Positions 10,350 to 26,400 are shown, counted from the stretch's first letter. The stretch: DNA of 64,000 nucleotides from Takashimella koratensis (GCA_003116875.1 BCKT01000003.1:437143-501142); one strand, 5' to 3'. Program-made: numbers and translations. Notes: generated by a model from the letters alone, not told the origin.

Positions 10350-11111
10350 CTATGCGAACACCTTGATACTTGCCCATTCCCAACCAGCTGCTCTCTCCCA
10401 AACCCCTCCAGCACCTTTCTTCTTCTCCTCTTCAGTCAACTTTGCCTCCCCCTTGGGATCTCGTAACTCGACCATCAACCCGACTTTGACCACTTCCCCA
10501 TCCCCTTCTTCCCCCCCTCCACCTTCATCTCCAGAGTCCAACCTCACTACTACGTCTTTCCATTCAAGCCAGAGCCCTACCCACCCGCTTCCACCGCCTT
10601 TCCGACTCGGCTCGCCTAGCGCACGCACGAGGTCCCGACCTGTTGTTTGGGGTGTGAGCAAGAGGGTGAGGTCTCGAGAGAGTACGGTGGGTTCGGATCC
10701 GGGTTTTGCGGGGGGCAGGGTGATTTCGGCGGTCGGAAAGGTGAGCTGAAGGGGCGGATGGGGAGCGTAGGTCGGTGTGGTCTGTACTCTGCGCCGGGTG
10801 GTAGTCGGATTCGGTGTAGGAGCTGGAGTAGCTGTGGGGTTGAAGATATCGATCGCGTCAAGAACGGGTGAGGAACCAAGTGCTGCAGGAAGGTAACAGA
10901 GTGATATGCCGAGAGTGTAATAGTTGTGGTAGATGGCGTCGGGGTATGATTTGATCTCGGGTTCGGGAAGGGTGACGGGGACGAGGGAGGAGGATGTGGA
11001 TGGGGCAAGAGAGGCGCAGAGGAGGAGGAAGGAGGTGACTGTCGGGTCAGAGGGAGGGAGGCCGATGACAGCTCGGGCGGAGGCGAGGTTGAGAACACTT
11101 GGAGGGGCCAT
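10350..11111 (-). CDS. Unknown 253-aa protein, single exon
   Basis: One uninterrupted frame starting MAPPSVLNLASARAVIGLPP. No domain that I recognise. The first third (residues 5-80) looks folded: a LPPSDPTVTSFLLLCASLAP segment, then DAIYHNYYTLGISLCYLPA, aromatic and hydrophobic like a structured core. A Pro/Thr-rich linker (about 90-125) leads to a second ordered part with LGEPSRKGGGSGWVGLWLEW and WKDVVVRLDSGDEG, an acidic Gly/Glu stretch, a charged KLTEEEKKKGAGG segment and a final WEWASIKVF. Codon use favours C in third positions as in neighbouring genes, and the frame is long for the antisense of nothing, so I take it as real. It is convergent with PUP2 (165 bp apart) and divergent from hexokinase. 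A cytosolic protein with two small domains is the most I would say. Confidence 0.65.
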   Translation of the reverse strand: MAPPSVLNLASARAVIGLPPSDPTVTSFLLLCASLAPSTSSSLVPVTLPEPEIKSYPDAIYHNYYTLGISLCYLPAALGSSPVLDAIDIFNPTATPAPTPNPTTTRRRVQTTPTYAPHPPLQLTFPTAEITLPPAKPGSEPTVLSRDLTLLLTPQTTGRDLVRALGEPSRKGGGSGWVGLWLEWKDVVVRLDSGDEGGGGEEGDGEVVKVGLMVELRDPKGEAKLTEEEKKKGAGGVWERAAGWEWASIKVFA

Positions 11112-12352
11112 CTTGCCAAAACCTCACTGGGAGAGGCGAGGAGGCGAGGTAGGAGAAAGTAAACCGAAGAACAGCAAGCCAGCTGCAATGTTGTTGAACG
11201 AGAGCAGATCAGCTGGCACTGTGCAGAGTTAAAAAGAGGACGAGATTGAGCTGGGGGAGACTCTCGTGGCACTGCCTCAGCGTGTTTGATCGGGCATACC
11301 GCAAGAGAGCATTCAGAGGGTGGAGGGCCCCGGCGGCAAGTGCGGCATCGCGGTGGTAATAACTGGGGGGCACAAGTAAAATTCATGCGGAAGGTGCAGT
11401 CCCATGATCTGTGGGTAGCGCGTTCATGACGTGGGTGGTTGGTTGGTTGGGCCGGTGGGCTGGGGCGGAGCCTACTGAGAAATTCGGCCTTTGTTTGGGT
11501 TGAGTTTCATCCTACTCTTCGCTACCAACTCATCGTTACCCACAAGACAAAAGCAACTCGAACCAACGGCGACCACCTAGTCACTGTCTGTAACCCAGTC
11601 CCCCGTTTCGAGTTTCGGTGAGTGAGTGATGAGAAGTCTACTCGACTTGCCGTTGTCAGAGAGTCTCCAGTCTCGTGACATGGACCGCTTCCTTCCATGG
11701 CCTCCTTTCCCTTGTTGTGCTGTCTGTCCTTTGGGCACGAGTCCTTTGGAGCTGCAATGCCGTCTACTGCCGTGTTCCCCATCACCCGGCAACCCATCGT
11801 CGTCTCTTCTTCCCCCGCCCCTAGCCCTCCTTCCTCCTTCCTCCTTCCTCCTTCCCCCTTTGTCGCCAAAGCGGCGGGGGCCGGCCCCTCCCCTCCCCTC
11901 CCCTCCCCTCCCCTGCCCCTCTTGTGTGAAAGGTACAAGGCCAAGTGGGGCCGCGTAGGTGGATCAGCAGAGAGCAGAGAGGAGAGAAGCAGCGAGAACC
12001 GAAGCAAGCCTTTTGGGCCGTTAGCTGGCCGGTGCAGAGCGAGAAGAGTAGAATCAAGTCGAATGGTGTCACCCACTCCGGCTACTTCTCTTTCTCCACT
12101 TGACGCAGATCATCCTATCCACCTACAATACCCACTCAAGAGCGCTCCTCTGGCTTCCTCACTACCCGCTTCATCTTCACTCCTCACCCCAGCCCGCCTC
12201 TCACTCCCTTCTATAACACCCTGCGCCCGCCTCGTCTCTGCCCCCAGCTCTTTCGCTGACGTCGACATCTTTTCACTTTTTTTTTCTCCTCCCCTCACCC
12301 CCAAAACACCAACTCTCGCCTACTTCAAAACCAACCTTGCCCACGATCCACG
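11112..12352. other. Divergent promoter region between the unknown gene and hexokinase
   Basis: About 1.24 kb. It contains a C/T-rich tract with a run of CCCCT pentamers at about 11887-11916, then a pyrimidine-rich stretch at 12260-12310 just before the hexokinase start, typical of transcription start regions in basidiomycetes. Long frames here (11697-12392, 11522-12076) are Pro/Ser or Gly/Arg low-complexity translations and are not called as genes. Confidence 0.5.
11887..11916. repeat. CCCCT pentamer microsatellite
   Basis: Five to six tandem copies of a CCCCT pentamer (CTCCCCTCCCCTCCCC...) within the pyrimidine-rich upstream region of hexokinase. Simple repeat. It could form a G-quadruplex on the opposite strand, but this is not shown. 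Confidence 0.6.
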
Positions 12353-15300
12353 ATGCAGCGCTTTATCCCCAAGGTATCAATCACCGCCATGACCGAGCCT
12401 ATCGCCGACGATCTCTCTGCCCGCTTGAGCAAGCTCTCAAGCGAGCAACAGCAGTCTGACCCACCCGCGCACACGTTCCCCGGTGCGGTGAGGGACAACG
12501 GGACCAACATTGGGACTCAAGCCCGCAAAGCTTCAATCCCGAGTGGACAGCCGTTTGCGCTCGAGCGAGTCTCGTCTTCCCAGGGTGTACCGAGCCCCGC
12601 GCCGGGCGCTAAGAGCCCCTCGCAGTCGGGCAGGATCAGCAGGAGAGGTAGCGGAACGGTCATGACCCCACACGGCGTTCACGTCGTCTACCACACTCGT
12701 ACCAACGTGCGTAGATCTCTTGGCTGGTTCTGAGAGAGATATGTGCTGATTGAATTGTAGGAGGACGTCGAGTTCCCGCATGCAGAGAAGAGTGAGTGAA
12801 GTTGGAGAAGGTGTAGCTGACGACGCAGAGACGATGGCGGATCACCTCCGCAAGTACGAGGCGCTTTTGACCCGTGAGTACTGTATTAGGGCTCGCAACG
12901 GTGTAAGCTCATCGATTAGTCACGCCCCAGCGCATGCGCATGATCGTTCACGCGTTCGAGGAGACCCTCGACAAGGGCTTGCAGAAGGACGGACAGATTG
13001 TGGTGAGTTTGGCTTGAACGCTTTGGATAGTATAAAAGCGGCAGCTGACGTTCCGTAGCCTATGAGTAAGTTTACAGGCTGTAACTCGGATCAAGATAAA
13101 CTCAACGATACTAACCTACTCAGTCCCCACTTTCGTCTTCGGTGTAAGTATCAAACCTAGTCAGACTACCCAGGCTTGGAGTCAAGCTAACATTCTAAGT
13201 GGCCGACCGGCGACGAAGTTGGCGAGTTCCTCGCTGTCGACCTCGGAGGCACCAACCTCCGTGTCTGCCTCGTAACCCTCCATGGCCACGGCAAGTTTGA
13301 GGTCACGCAGCAAAAGTACCGTCTCACCGAGGAGCAGAAGCAAGAGGACGGCCAGAAGCTGTAAGTGGGGTTTAGACGGGATGCGTCAAGTTTGAGCTGT
13401 CCTTGAAAAGCTGGGTCCGAGTCTGAGTGGGGGTCTGTAGACGGGATTCTGAAGAAGAAGGGAACGCAGTGCTGAGTCTTGTGATTTAGGTTCGACTTCT
13501 GCGCAGACTGCTTGAACAGCTTCATCCGGGACAGTCTTGGTCGAGTCGAGGGCGACCCGATCCTCACTCTAGGCTTCACGGTGAGTCCAACGCAGCCTTG
13601 AGAAGTCGAAGTACAGGCAAGCCGCTGACCGTCAATCAGTTCTCGTACCCATGCTCGTGAGTTTATGACACTCGGGGTTATATCGTGGGACGACAATCAA
13701 CTGACGTCTTCAAGCCAACTTCGCATCGACCACGGAGGTGAGCTATATGCTTTCATGGAGGCAGAAGTTCAGGCTGATCCGTGTAGAGCTCATCCGCTGG
13801 ACCAAGGGTTTCGGCGCGCCCAACGTCGAGGGCGAAGACGTTGCCAACATGTTCATGCAGTCGTTGAAGAAATACGTAAGATTCCTTTCCCTTTTCACGC
13901 CCGGTCGCTGATGTGAACCCGTGCTGACTACCCGGCGTACCAGAACGTCCAAGCTGAGCTTACCGCGCTTATCAACGATACGACCGGTACCCTCATCGCG
14001 TCCAACTACGTCGACCCGCACACCAAGATCGCAGTCATCTTCGGTACCGGCTGTAACGCCGCTTACATGGAGACGGCAGAGAACATCCCCAAGATGTCGC
14101 ACATGGGTCTCCCGGGTGCCCAGGATATGGCAATCAACGTGGGTGTGAAGCAATAGGTTGGAGGTATGGGCTGTGCTGATGGGATCATAGTGCGAGTGGG
14201 GCGCCTTCGACTCCTTTACTCACCAGCACCTACGTGAGTTGGGAGCTGTCCTACACGGGAAACAGACAGTTACTGACCTTTGTCAGCGCGAACAAAGTAC
14301 GACACCATCATCGACGAGTCCTCCAACAAGCCGGGAGAGCAGGTGAGATTGGCCGCTCTATCCAGGTGACCCTGCATCGCTGACACCTTCCCAGTCGTTT
14401 GAAAAGATGATCGCCGGTCTCTACCTCGGCGAAGTGTTCCGACTCATCGTCTGCGAGCTCATCGACCAAGGAGACTTGTTCTTGGGTCAGAACACTTACA
14501 AGCTTGAGAAGGCTTACGCTTTCGACACTGCCTTCCTCAGCTTGATGGAGAGGTGCGTAAGGGCTTTGAGTCTACCATGTTGTATTTGATCTCCCTCTTG
14601 TGCTGACCTGCTTTACCAACCCTCGTCGATACCAGCGACCCGACTGACGAGCTATTGACCATCATCGGTATCTTCACTCACTTCTTCGGTGTCGAAACTA
14701 CCGTTGAAGAACGTCAATTCTTCAAACAACTCGCTGTCCTCATCGGAACCCGATCGGCCCGTCTCTCGGCGTGCGGTATCGCCGCCATCGTCAGCAAGAA
14801 GGGGTACCTCGAGGAGGTGCGTAGGGTTCGGTGATCGCGTTGGGTGGACATTGTTTCAGGCTGGTGCTAACGAGTGAATGTTCCCGTTCGATCAATAGGG
14901 ATGTGCGGTTGCAGCCGATGGGTCGTTGTACAGCGTGAGTGTCTGATCTCGGTGACTGTAATCGGCACCTGTGACCTGTGACTTGTTCCTGGCACTCGCC
15001 GGGCAGTCGGGAGAAGCACCAACCACGCTTTCCGCACTTTCGCTATCCCTATGGCTACCCCTAAACCCGAACCGAGATTCATCGGCTGACGTATCGGTAC
15101 CTCATTCTTTCCTTCCCTCAACCGCTTGGCACTACAGAAATACCCCAACTTTGCCAACCGAGTGCATACCGCTCTCGTGGATATCTTTGGCGAAAAGGGC
15201 AAGAACATTGTCACGCACCATGCCGAAGATGGATCAGGTGTTGGAAGTGCTATCATCGCTGGTGAGTGTGGTTTGCGCAGGGACTGTAGGGGGATGCGTT

Positions 15301-15507
15301 AGTCTGTGTGCGAAGGACTCAGGGAGAAAGGGAAAGGGCGGTTACCGTAGCTCGGAAGCAAGGGTGCGGAGAAATGAGGGCGACAGGGGATTTGGGTCCG
15401 AACCCAGAATTGAAATCTGGGGTGAGAGCGGGAGCTAACGAATGATTTCAACCGATTTAGCCATGACCAAGAAGCGAAAGACGGACGGGTTCTTTGTCGA
15501 CTACTGA
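12353..15507 (+). CDS. Hexokinase with N-terminal extension and micro-exons
   Basis: Phosphorylates glucose and other hexoses with ATP at the start of glycolysis. After splicing the core reads in order: MIPTFVFGWPTGDE, LAVDLGGTNLRVCLV (phosphate loop), FTFSYPCSQLRIDHGE, RWTKGF, ALINDTTGTLIAS (catalytic Asp in the IND motif), IFGTGCNAAYME, NCEWGAFD, LPRTKYD, TRSARLSACGIAAI and a GSGVGSAIIAAMTKKRK end. All substrate and nucleotide segments are present. It resembles yeast Hxk1/Hxk2 more than glucokinase. Before the core lies about 120 residues rich in Ser/Pro/Gly, absent from yeast hexokinases; the start could be 12353 or the in-frame ATG at 12390. The gene is cut by more than a dozen introns and contains very small exons: 7 bp at 13059-13065, 20 bp at 13124-13143, 17 bp at 13640-13656 and 23 bp at 13715-13737. 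All keep the frame. Stop TGA at 15505. Confidence 0.93.
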
Positions 15508-17218
15508 GCAAGGGCAAAGGTTAAGTGGGTGTGAAGAAGAAGACAGAAGCAAGGTTGGAGGTTGGGGAGGTGGGGAAATGCAGAGACAAGCTCATAGGTC
15601 CATACCGAACAGAGAAGGGAAGAAGTGAAAACGGGGGTTTGGTCGGCTGGGTAGAAAGAAGGGTTCTCAGATTCAGAGGTTATCCATGTTAGTCTATGTT
15701 CTTTCCAGGACGTTCGTGAGTGAGGTCAGCCTGAGTGCTTGGGTCCCAGTAAGCAAGCAAGCAAGTAAGGGAAAGACGTATCGTCTCGTAGCAGTCGTAA
15801 GCGCAGAGTCGTGGCCGAGCCGACGGGTGTGCCTCGGGTTCCATTTTCAGTCGGCTAAGAGACAGGGCAAGGTTCCCGATAGTTGCATTGTACCGCAGCT
15901 TTGGGAAGGGGTCAAAGAACTAGCGTGGTGAATGAAGGGTTGGTTGCAAGTTGGATCTGGCAGACGCAGGCGACGGTGGGGATCGGGCCTGGCTGGCGGG
16001 TGCCGTTGCTCAAGGGCAAGGGTGTGGGTGAGGGCGTGAGTGTGAGGGCAAGGGGAACGATGCGGGTGCATGCTGTGTTGCAGGTACGGTGCGGTACGGT
16101 AAGATGGCGACTTGAGGGGAAAAACAAGTGGAAAGAGCAAGGCTGTCGTTTGACGGTCCGTGGATGTGCCCTGAAAACGTCGAACGCGGCGTGCTTTCTC
16201 ACGCTTTAGGGAAGAGACGAGAGACCCAGGTGATCCCAACAGAGGTCCCGTAGCAGCTATAGTACGACAGCTGTAACAGTTCCTGTACCGATCTGTATCT
16301 GTATTTGTCCTCGCGTATCGCGACAGCTACAGTAGGCGAGGTTAGACGCGGTCGGACCTCAGGACCATGGGACAAAAAGTAGTCCTGGGTTTTTCAGCGG
16401 ATCGTTCCGCCCTCGAGTGAGTGAGTGGGTGGGTTCAACGCGTGTGTGGCGGAATAGGTACGGTGTGGCGCAGGGTTTGACAGAGGTTGGTTGATTCCGA
16501 TCCGTAAATCTGGGTAAGGAAATGTGTGTATGCCGGGGAAGCCGGAGCCGCGCTAAAGGGGGGGGGGAGGGGGAGAGGGGCATGACGGACGACGACGACG
16601 ACGAGGGTTGCGAGGGCAGGGGTGGGTCGGGGCGCACTGTGCTCACTGTGCTGTGGTCACTGAAGGCACTGAGGTCACTGAGAAAAGCTGCGGACGGGGT
16701 CGGGAAGGTACCGTATTGGCGGTTCCCGATCTCTCGGCATCCGACAAGCATCATCCCTTAGTCCCCTGAACGAGGAGGATACAATGCTTGAACCAAAAGC
16801 GTCGACGATCGGTGACTTGGACTAGTCGTCGTCGTCGTCCTCGTCGTGTTCGTGGTCGCGGACATGGTCGCGGTCGTCGTGGTCATGTTCCTATCAGCCT
16901 GCTCGGCAAATCACAAGTGACGTGGTGACGCGTGACCAACCGGTCGTTTAGATTATTCGGCTCAAACTCGAATAACCCTATGCAAACCACAGTGCTGCTG
17001 ACCAACGGCTCGAACCTAGTACTCTAGCCAAACCTCGAGGTGAATCCTCAGATCGTTGGTATATCAACCCACCTACGTCCCTGTCTCTCTTTCTACTCCT
17101 TCTATATACCCAAAAAAAAAAAAAAGAGTCTCGGCTCGACTTTTCAATTCTTACTCGAACACGAACACGAGTACGAGCTCGCACAAGTCGCTGAAGTGAC
17201 TGATCTTCCAACCTCACA
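15508..17218. other. Intergenic region between hexokinase and the BTB gene
   Basis: About 1.7 kb with no supported gene. It holds the hexokinase 3' end, G-rich runs near 16556-16575, a CGT/CGA triplet-rich stretch at about 16825-16890 that reads as a His/Asp-rich tail on the minus strand, an A-tract at 17108-17122, and the promoter of the BTB gene. Confidence 0.5.
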
Positions 17219-18825
17219 ATGGCAGTTGACGTCGGTAGGATGTACCCCCCAGCCTATCCAGTCAAGCCTCACTCTCACCCCTTACCTCAATCTGACCCAA
17301 CCATCTCTTCGACCTCCAATGGGTCGGGCTACCCCTTCGTTCGGCGCGCAATGGGGCCGTCCCCGCCTTCGCCTCGGTCGGTATCGGGACGATCGAGCGC
17401 GTACCGCGGAACCGAGGGCTCACGTACCCCGCGCGGGACGAGGCTGAGCTATGGAACTGGCAGAGAGACGCACATGGGCGTGAATGATGAGACGCCAGGT
17501 CTGGGGACAATACGGATCGAGATCTCGACAGAGGGAGAACACACAATCTCGAGGGACAGGGACCAATCGATGCAAGGTATCAAACACGCCCAGACCCAGT
17601 CAGAAGCCATCATGTTACATGATCGCCGGCAGCACGAAAGGCAAGGGAGTGTCCCGCTTCGTGAGCAAGATGAGAAGTACAAATCCACCAGCGAGGGAGT
17701 AGACGTCGTCCTTGTATCCAGTGACGACGTCGAATTCCGAATCGCGAGCTACTACCTCATCGCAGCGAGGTAGGTCCAGACAGTCCGTCAGAGCTCTCCA
17801 GTACTCCTGCTAATCTCTCTCTCTCCCTCCGTTGTAGCCCGGTGTTTCGTCACATCCTACAACTTCGCTCAACCAGTTTGCCGGTCTTGACGACATCGGA
17901 TGAACTCGTCTTTCCAGACCCGGTTTTTGAAGACTCTACCACTCTTCGACTCTTTCTCGACGTCCTCACCTGTGGACCATTTACCGTCTTCTCCTCTCTT
18001 TCTCCTTCCAATCCCTCCTTCCCCTCGCCTAACTCCCGCCCTGCCTCTCCCTGCCCCTCCACCGCTATCTCGCCTCCCTCTCTCGAATCGCTCACAGCCC
18101 CGACCCTCTCTCACGCCTCCGCACCGGCTCTATCCCGCCTCTTCCGCTTCCTTCGAAAATGGGAACTCGACGCACTCCTCTCTTCCCTCTCAGCAATCCT
18201 GTACGCCTCCTTGTCTTCCGGAACCACAGACTTGGTCCATCTCTTCTCCCTCGCTTCGGAAAGCGGGATAGACGATCTCGCAGCGCGGTGTGTGGTCGGG
18301 ATGTACAACGACCCAGGGAGGTTCAACTTTCATGATGATTTCTTACACCTTGCGCCGTTGAGGAATGGGAAGTCTCATCATCAGGATGCGATGGACAGAA
18401 TTCGGACACCACGAGCGGACGATGAGTGGAGGGACCAATACAGCGATAGTGACAGATACGTCAGCCGAAGACGATTCGATAGCCTCCCTTGGGCGTCTGA
18501 ACCGACCCCACTTAATCGAATCCTCCGTTGGCCATCGTCACATACCCACCTACTTCCCAGAGCTTATCGGCTCGCCCTCACCCACGCGCTATTGGTTGAC
18601 CATACCCGCGTATACAGGGGAGACGCAATGTCCGACGCCGTGCTGGACGAGGAAGTGGAGGCGGTAGAGAACGCATTCAGGCAGAGAGAGGTAGTTACTG
18701 CCGTAGAAGAGTTTGGGAGGGTCTGTGATGCGGGCGACAGAGGTGGAGCGGGAGGGAAGGGGGAAGTGGGGAAGGAAATGGGGAAAATGTTTTTCGCGTT
18801 TTTAAGGTACTTCAAGTGTGAGTAG
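17219..18825 (+). CDS. BTB/POZ domain protein
   Basis: Two exons (17219-17769 and 17838-18825) give a protein of about 512 residues. The first 165 residues are disordered, rich in Ser/Pro/Gly and charged. The BTB fold then starts with STSEGVDVVLVSSDDVEFRI and ASYYLIAASPVFRHILQL, where the intron falls inside the conserved SPVF motif, and continues to VFEDSTTLRLFLDVLTCGPF. This matches BTB domains, which hold the D-x-x-L, H/R-x-x-L-x-x-x-S-x-x-F pattern. A Ser/Pro insert of about 40 residues separates it from a helical part (LSRLFRFLRKWELDALLSSL and DLVHLFSLASESGIDDLAAR) like the BACK-type helices seen after fungal BTB domains. It lacks Kelch or MATH repeats. BTB proteins often dimerise or adapt substrates to Cul3 ligases; a partner here is not known. 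Genes of this layout are common in basidiomycetes. Confidence 0.8.
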
Positions 18826-19290
18826 AGTTGGGATGAATCGAGTGAAGACGAATGAAGGGGGAGGGAAACTGACAAAGATTGACGGGCCCCGTCTCGCAGA
18901 CTGTGACGGGACAGGGTGATACTGTACATGTAGAGAGGAACGTGGTCTAGTCGGCGCTCGGTGTCGACTTGACCAAAGCAGACCAGACAAGCCAAACGAA
19001 GAGGACATGCGTCAAATGAAGGCTTCAGAATGTAGAGGTAGAGGGCGGGACACAATGATCGGCCAAAATAACGACACCAAAACAGTCATACTGAATGCGC
19101 AGTGAACAGACAGATCTGTGATAGATGTCGCCTTGTAAGTTACAACACATGCATTTTGAGCAAAGATAGCAGTGTGCAGTGATAGTTGTATGATAGATTT
19201 CAGACGGTTCTAGATTGAGTAGATACAAAAGACGATGAGATGTGAGTAGAGGCTTCATGAAAATCAAGAAAGTCTCACGACGAGAACGTG
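18826..19290. other. Convergent 3' intergenic region
   Basis: 465 bp between the stop codons of the BTB gene and the CaMKK-like gene. Expected to carry both 3' UTRs. No further gene or repeat seen. Confidence 0.5.
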
Positions 19291-22675
<3,385 letters not shown>

Positions 22676-23493
22676 GGTAGGTGGGGAGTGAAGATTGGAG
22701 GGGAGATGGGTTGAGAGGAAGAAGAATGGGTAGAGTCCAGTTGGGGGTGGATGAGAAAGCTGGTCGGTAGTGGGCAGTGTTCGAGAGGTGGTTACGTGAA
22801 GTGAATGTGAACGACGGGCGAGTCGTCGAATACCGAGCGAGGTGAGGGGAGAGGCAGGCCGAGTCCAGCAAGACAGTGGGAAAGGAGCGACGGTCCAGGT
22901 GATCACTGCAACGTCGTGAGTGATAGTCTGGGATCTCCAAGTCGAGTGAGTGGTCGAGTCGGTCGAGTCGGAGGTAGGCGAGGTAGACGAGCCAGAGGTG
23001 TGTATGTGGTGTCTAAAATCCGATACAGTAGTAGTAGATCTCATCCGGCGGCTAACGTGGCATTCGGCCCGCGGCGCAAGACTCGGTCTCCGACGGATTC
23101 ACCGACAATCTCTCTTTTGCTCTCTTCTTCGTGTGTACACTCAAACCGGCTGATGGCGTCGACAGTCTTTCGTATTCTGCACTACCTGTCTGCCTGCATT
23201 ACTTGGCATGTATACGAGAAAGAAACGCTATGCAAGAAGAAGAAAATAGTACCGTACATGTACAGGTTGATTGATAATTCGTCTTGTCCGCGTTCAAGTC
23301 CTAGATCTCAGATCTCATCTCTGACGTCTGGCGTCTGGCGTCGTTTGGCTTCTCTCTTTTCCCTTGACCTTGCGTTACCTGTACCCGTCGTCATTCGTCA
23401 CCAACTCTCGCGATCTATGCTCCTGCTCACATGACAATCCTTTCCAACACAGCGACATTGCTACTCTCCCTTCTCCACCTATCCCCTGTCCCC
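22676..23493. other. Intergenic region upstream of the CaMKK-like gene
   Basis: About 820 bp between the kinase start and the stop of the transcription factor gene. A minus frame continues upstream of the chosen kinase start to 23044, Ser/Thr/Pro-rich. No independent gene supported. Confidence 0.45.
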
Positions 23494-26400
23494 CTACCCA
23501 TGCATCGGCGCACCATGTCCCGCCCCACCCGTCGTCCCCAGTATCCCATCAATCAGCGCATTCCAATACTCGTCCCCATTCTCCTGTCCAACTTCACCAC
23601 TAGGAACCACCACACCTGTCCCTAGCGCCATTCCTTCGATCCCACCTGAACCCCCGAACCCAAACCCTCCTTGCCCACCACCCCCCGGCCCTCCGGATCC
23701 TCCAGGTCCACCTGGTCCACCGCTCATGAGACCGTGGTGGGGGTGCCCGTCGATCCCCGGGGTCATACCCAGCATTCCATGTGGGATTCCCGTGGGCGTA
23801 GGCAGTCCCGATCCCGAGGGGTCGTCGGTTGGCGTGGCACCCCAAGTCATCCCAAACGGAGTGGAGGTGGGTGTCGCCGCCCCAGGAGGGGGAGGCAGAG
23901 GAGGTAGAACACCGCCACCGCCCATCCCAAAAGAGAAGGCAGAGAGGGAAGGCGTCATCGCCATCGCTGGCATGGGCAGGTATCCTAACCCCGCCGGGTC
24001 GAGGGGTGGAGCTTGTCCGTTGATAGACCCGACAGCCAAGGAGGTGTTGGCGTTCAGCCAGTGATCGAGTCTAGAGACGATGTAGTCAGTCATCTGTTCC
24101 GACATGATTCGTCCAGCTTGACTTACAGTCGCTGAGAGTGGTCTTCCTCGTGGCTGCCTGTGCTCGCGGGGCTCTGGTGAACCTGCGCAGGCACCTGCGA
24201 CACTGGTACCGGCTGTGCACTGATGGCTCGCATCCAGTTATTCGTATTCGAAGGTAGTTGAGGAGTTCGATACTGCTGAGATGTTGGTGTCGGCGCATCC
24301 TCCATCCCTCCACTAGGGTTGGACCCAGCACTGTAGCTGATCCCGGGCGCGGTGCTGGGCCGTTGAGGAGGCTGGGCGGCGTTGTCTCCGGATTGCCGGA
24401 GAGCGAAGAGTAACGATACAGAGTCTTTGTCTTGTGCGTTCAGCTCCCCGGGTGCAAAGCTGTCTTCGTAGATCTGTGCCGCTCGGCGCGAAAGCGTGTG
24501 AATCTGGAGACCCGGTCAATTTATCACAGGAGCCAAGCGTCTAGGTTAGGTGCCACACATACAATCTGCACCTCCTTCCGAGTCGTCTCGTCCAAATGCG
24601 CGACCTCACTCCAAGGATGTTGCTCCAAGAACGTCGTAAGGATCCTCCTCATCTGATCTGAATCAGGTCCACGAGGCTCAATGATAGCACTGATCCCTGC
24701 AATCATAGCGCTGTTAAACATTTTAAACTGGCCAGTGATTGCGAAAAGACGGAAATCGGGGACTTCCCGTTGGAACTCTTGACGAATCTGGAAATCGAGT
24801 TTGGCGGATTCGAAGCAAGCGGTTCGAGAAGCCTGTCAAGGGTTTAGTGGGGCCTCTCAACGAAAATAGCGGCTCGTGTAAGAGGTGACTCACGGCATAT
24901 CTGTTGCTAGAGAGCTTGCGGAGGAGCCAAGGTCGCTTTAATGTCAGCCGGGGAATCTGGGGTCGACTTACATGAAGAATTATGGTAGTCACCAAGACCT
25001 CAGTGAGGAGCATAAACCGATGCACCGGAAGCCAGAAGAGTTCTGCAGGCCATATGAAACGATTCAAACAATTATTAGCCACAGACCTATTCTTCAAGGC
25101 TCAAGCCTCTACTCACGCTTGTCTAGACTCTTATCGGGCTCGATCATCCTGAAATGAGGTGGTAGTCCAGTGGTGAAAGCGTCCAACTCTCCTTGCAACC
25201 TCTGCACGTCCGAATACTGAGCTGGTTCATTGAGTTTCTGGAAATGATGGACGATATGACCGATGATAGTCGCCAGTGATCTGCGGAGGATGAGGAAAGT
25301 CGCGGTGGTTGGTTCACTGAGTGGGCGAGGAACGGGTGTGGAAGAAGGGTTGGATAGGTCGAATTCGGATAGTTCGAGGTTGGATGGGGAAAGAGTGTCG
25401 GTGTAGCTGTCGGAGATACTCGGTGGTCGGCCGAGAATGAGACTGTACAGTCGGTCCGCATGGTACAGGTAGCTCCAGAGTCGACGGCGGTATTCCGTCT
25501 GAAAGGGGCTGTGGGATAAGGTCAGCGATTTGTCGTAGATACTTGACAGGAAAGAGTAGACAGCAAGTGTCTTTAAATACGCAACCAGAACTCACTCCAG
25601 GCCAAGTTTCGACCCGTCTCGATGAAGACCGATCGCTTGAGCAGTCCGCAACGAGGCACCGAGCTGAGACCAACACTCTGTCAAGCGCCGATCATGAATC
25701 AAGACGAGGTACATTGCGCTCAAGAGGCGAGTAACCACAAGTTCGAGTGACTCGGACTGGACCGCGGTGGCGATGAGGATACTTCGTCGAGCTGTGGGCG
25801 AGTCGGTATCAGCTTATGTGACTCTCGCAGACGACTAAGATGAACCAATGGTCTCGGGGGTGAGACTGAGCGAAAGCCACTCACAGCTCCAGTACATTCG
25901 CAAACTGGACAACTTGCGAGTCTGGTCGTCACCCGCCCAAGCATCCGGAGCGAGCCGTACCGCCATGGCAAGTACGATGAACACCAGCGGCAGAGCCCGA
26001 ACATTGCTCGGGTCGACTGATTTCGTCTGGTTGTACAAGTCTTCGTAGGCTATACAAAATCATCAGCCACGGTTGATCAACTCGTTTGTATATTTGAGTT
26101 AGCTCACAGGTTCGGAATAGTCGCTCATCAATTGGGTATCGAACGAAATTGAGGTGCGTGAAGAACCAATCGATGATCCGATCTGCGAACGGTTTCGGTG
26201 GCAGTTCCTGCACCAACTCTTGCACCTGCGGAGCGGGTGTCAGCTTAGAACCACATCGTTAACATGGTTTACAGCTTACCTTGTGCGGGCTGACGCCACA
26301 GTCCGTGATGAGCCGTTGTAGGTTCTCTGCCGGCGTCCCATGTATGTCCAGGCGCATGTTGATCTGTTCCTCGTGCTTCATCTGCTCCGCGTTAGCAAGC

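Noticed and set aside
11522..12392. Long frames on both strands upstream of hexokinase
   Set aside because: Translations are Ser/Pro- or Gly/Arg-rich from C/T-rich DNA, with no folded part; better read as promoter and leader.
16810..16890. Minus-strand His/Asp-rich tail ending in a stop, like a C-terminal exon
   Set aside because: A GTAG-like acceptor precedes it, but no upstream exon or donor fits in the next 300 bp. Triplet repeat is the simpler reading.
17000..17030. GGCTCGAACC resembling a tRNA T-arm
   Set aside because: The flanking bases do not pair as a 5-bp stem and no acceptor or D-arm is found on either strand.
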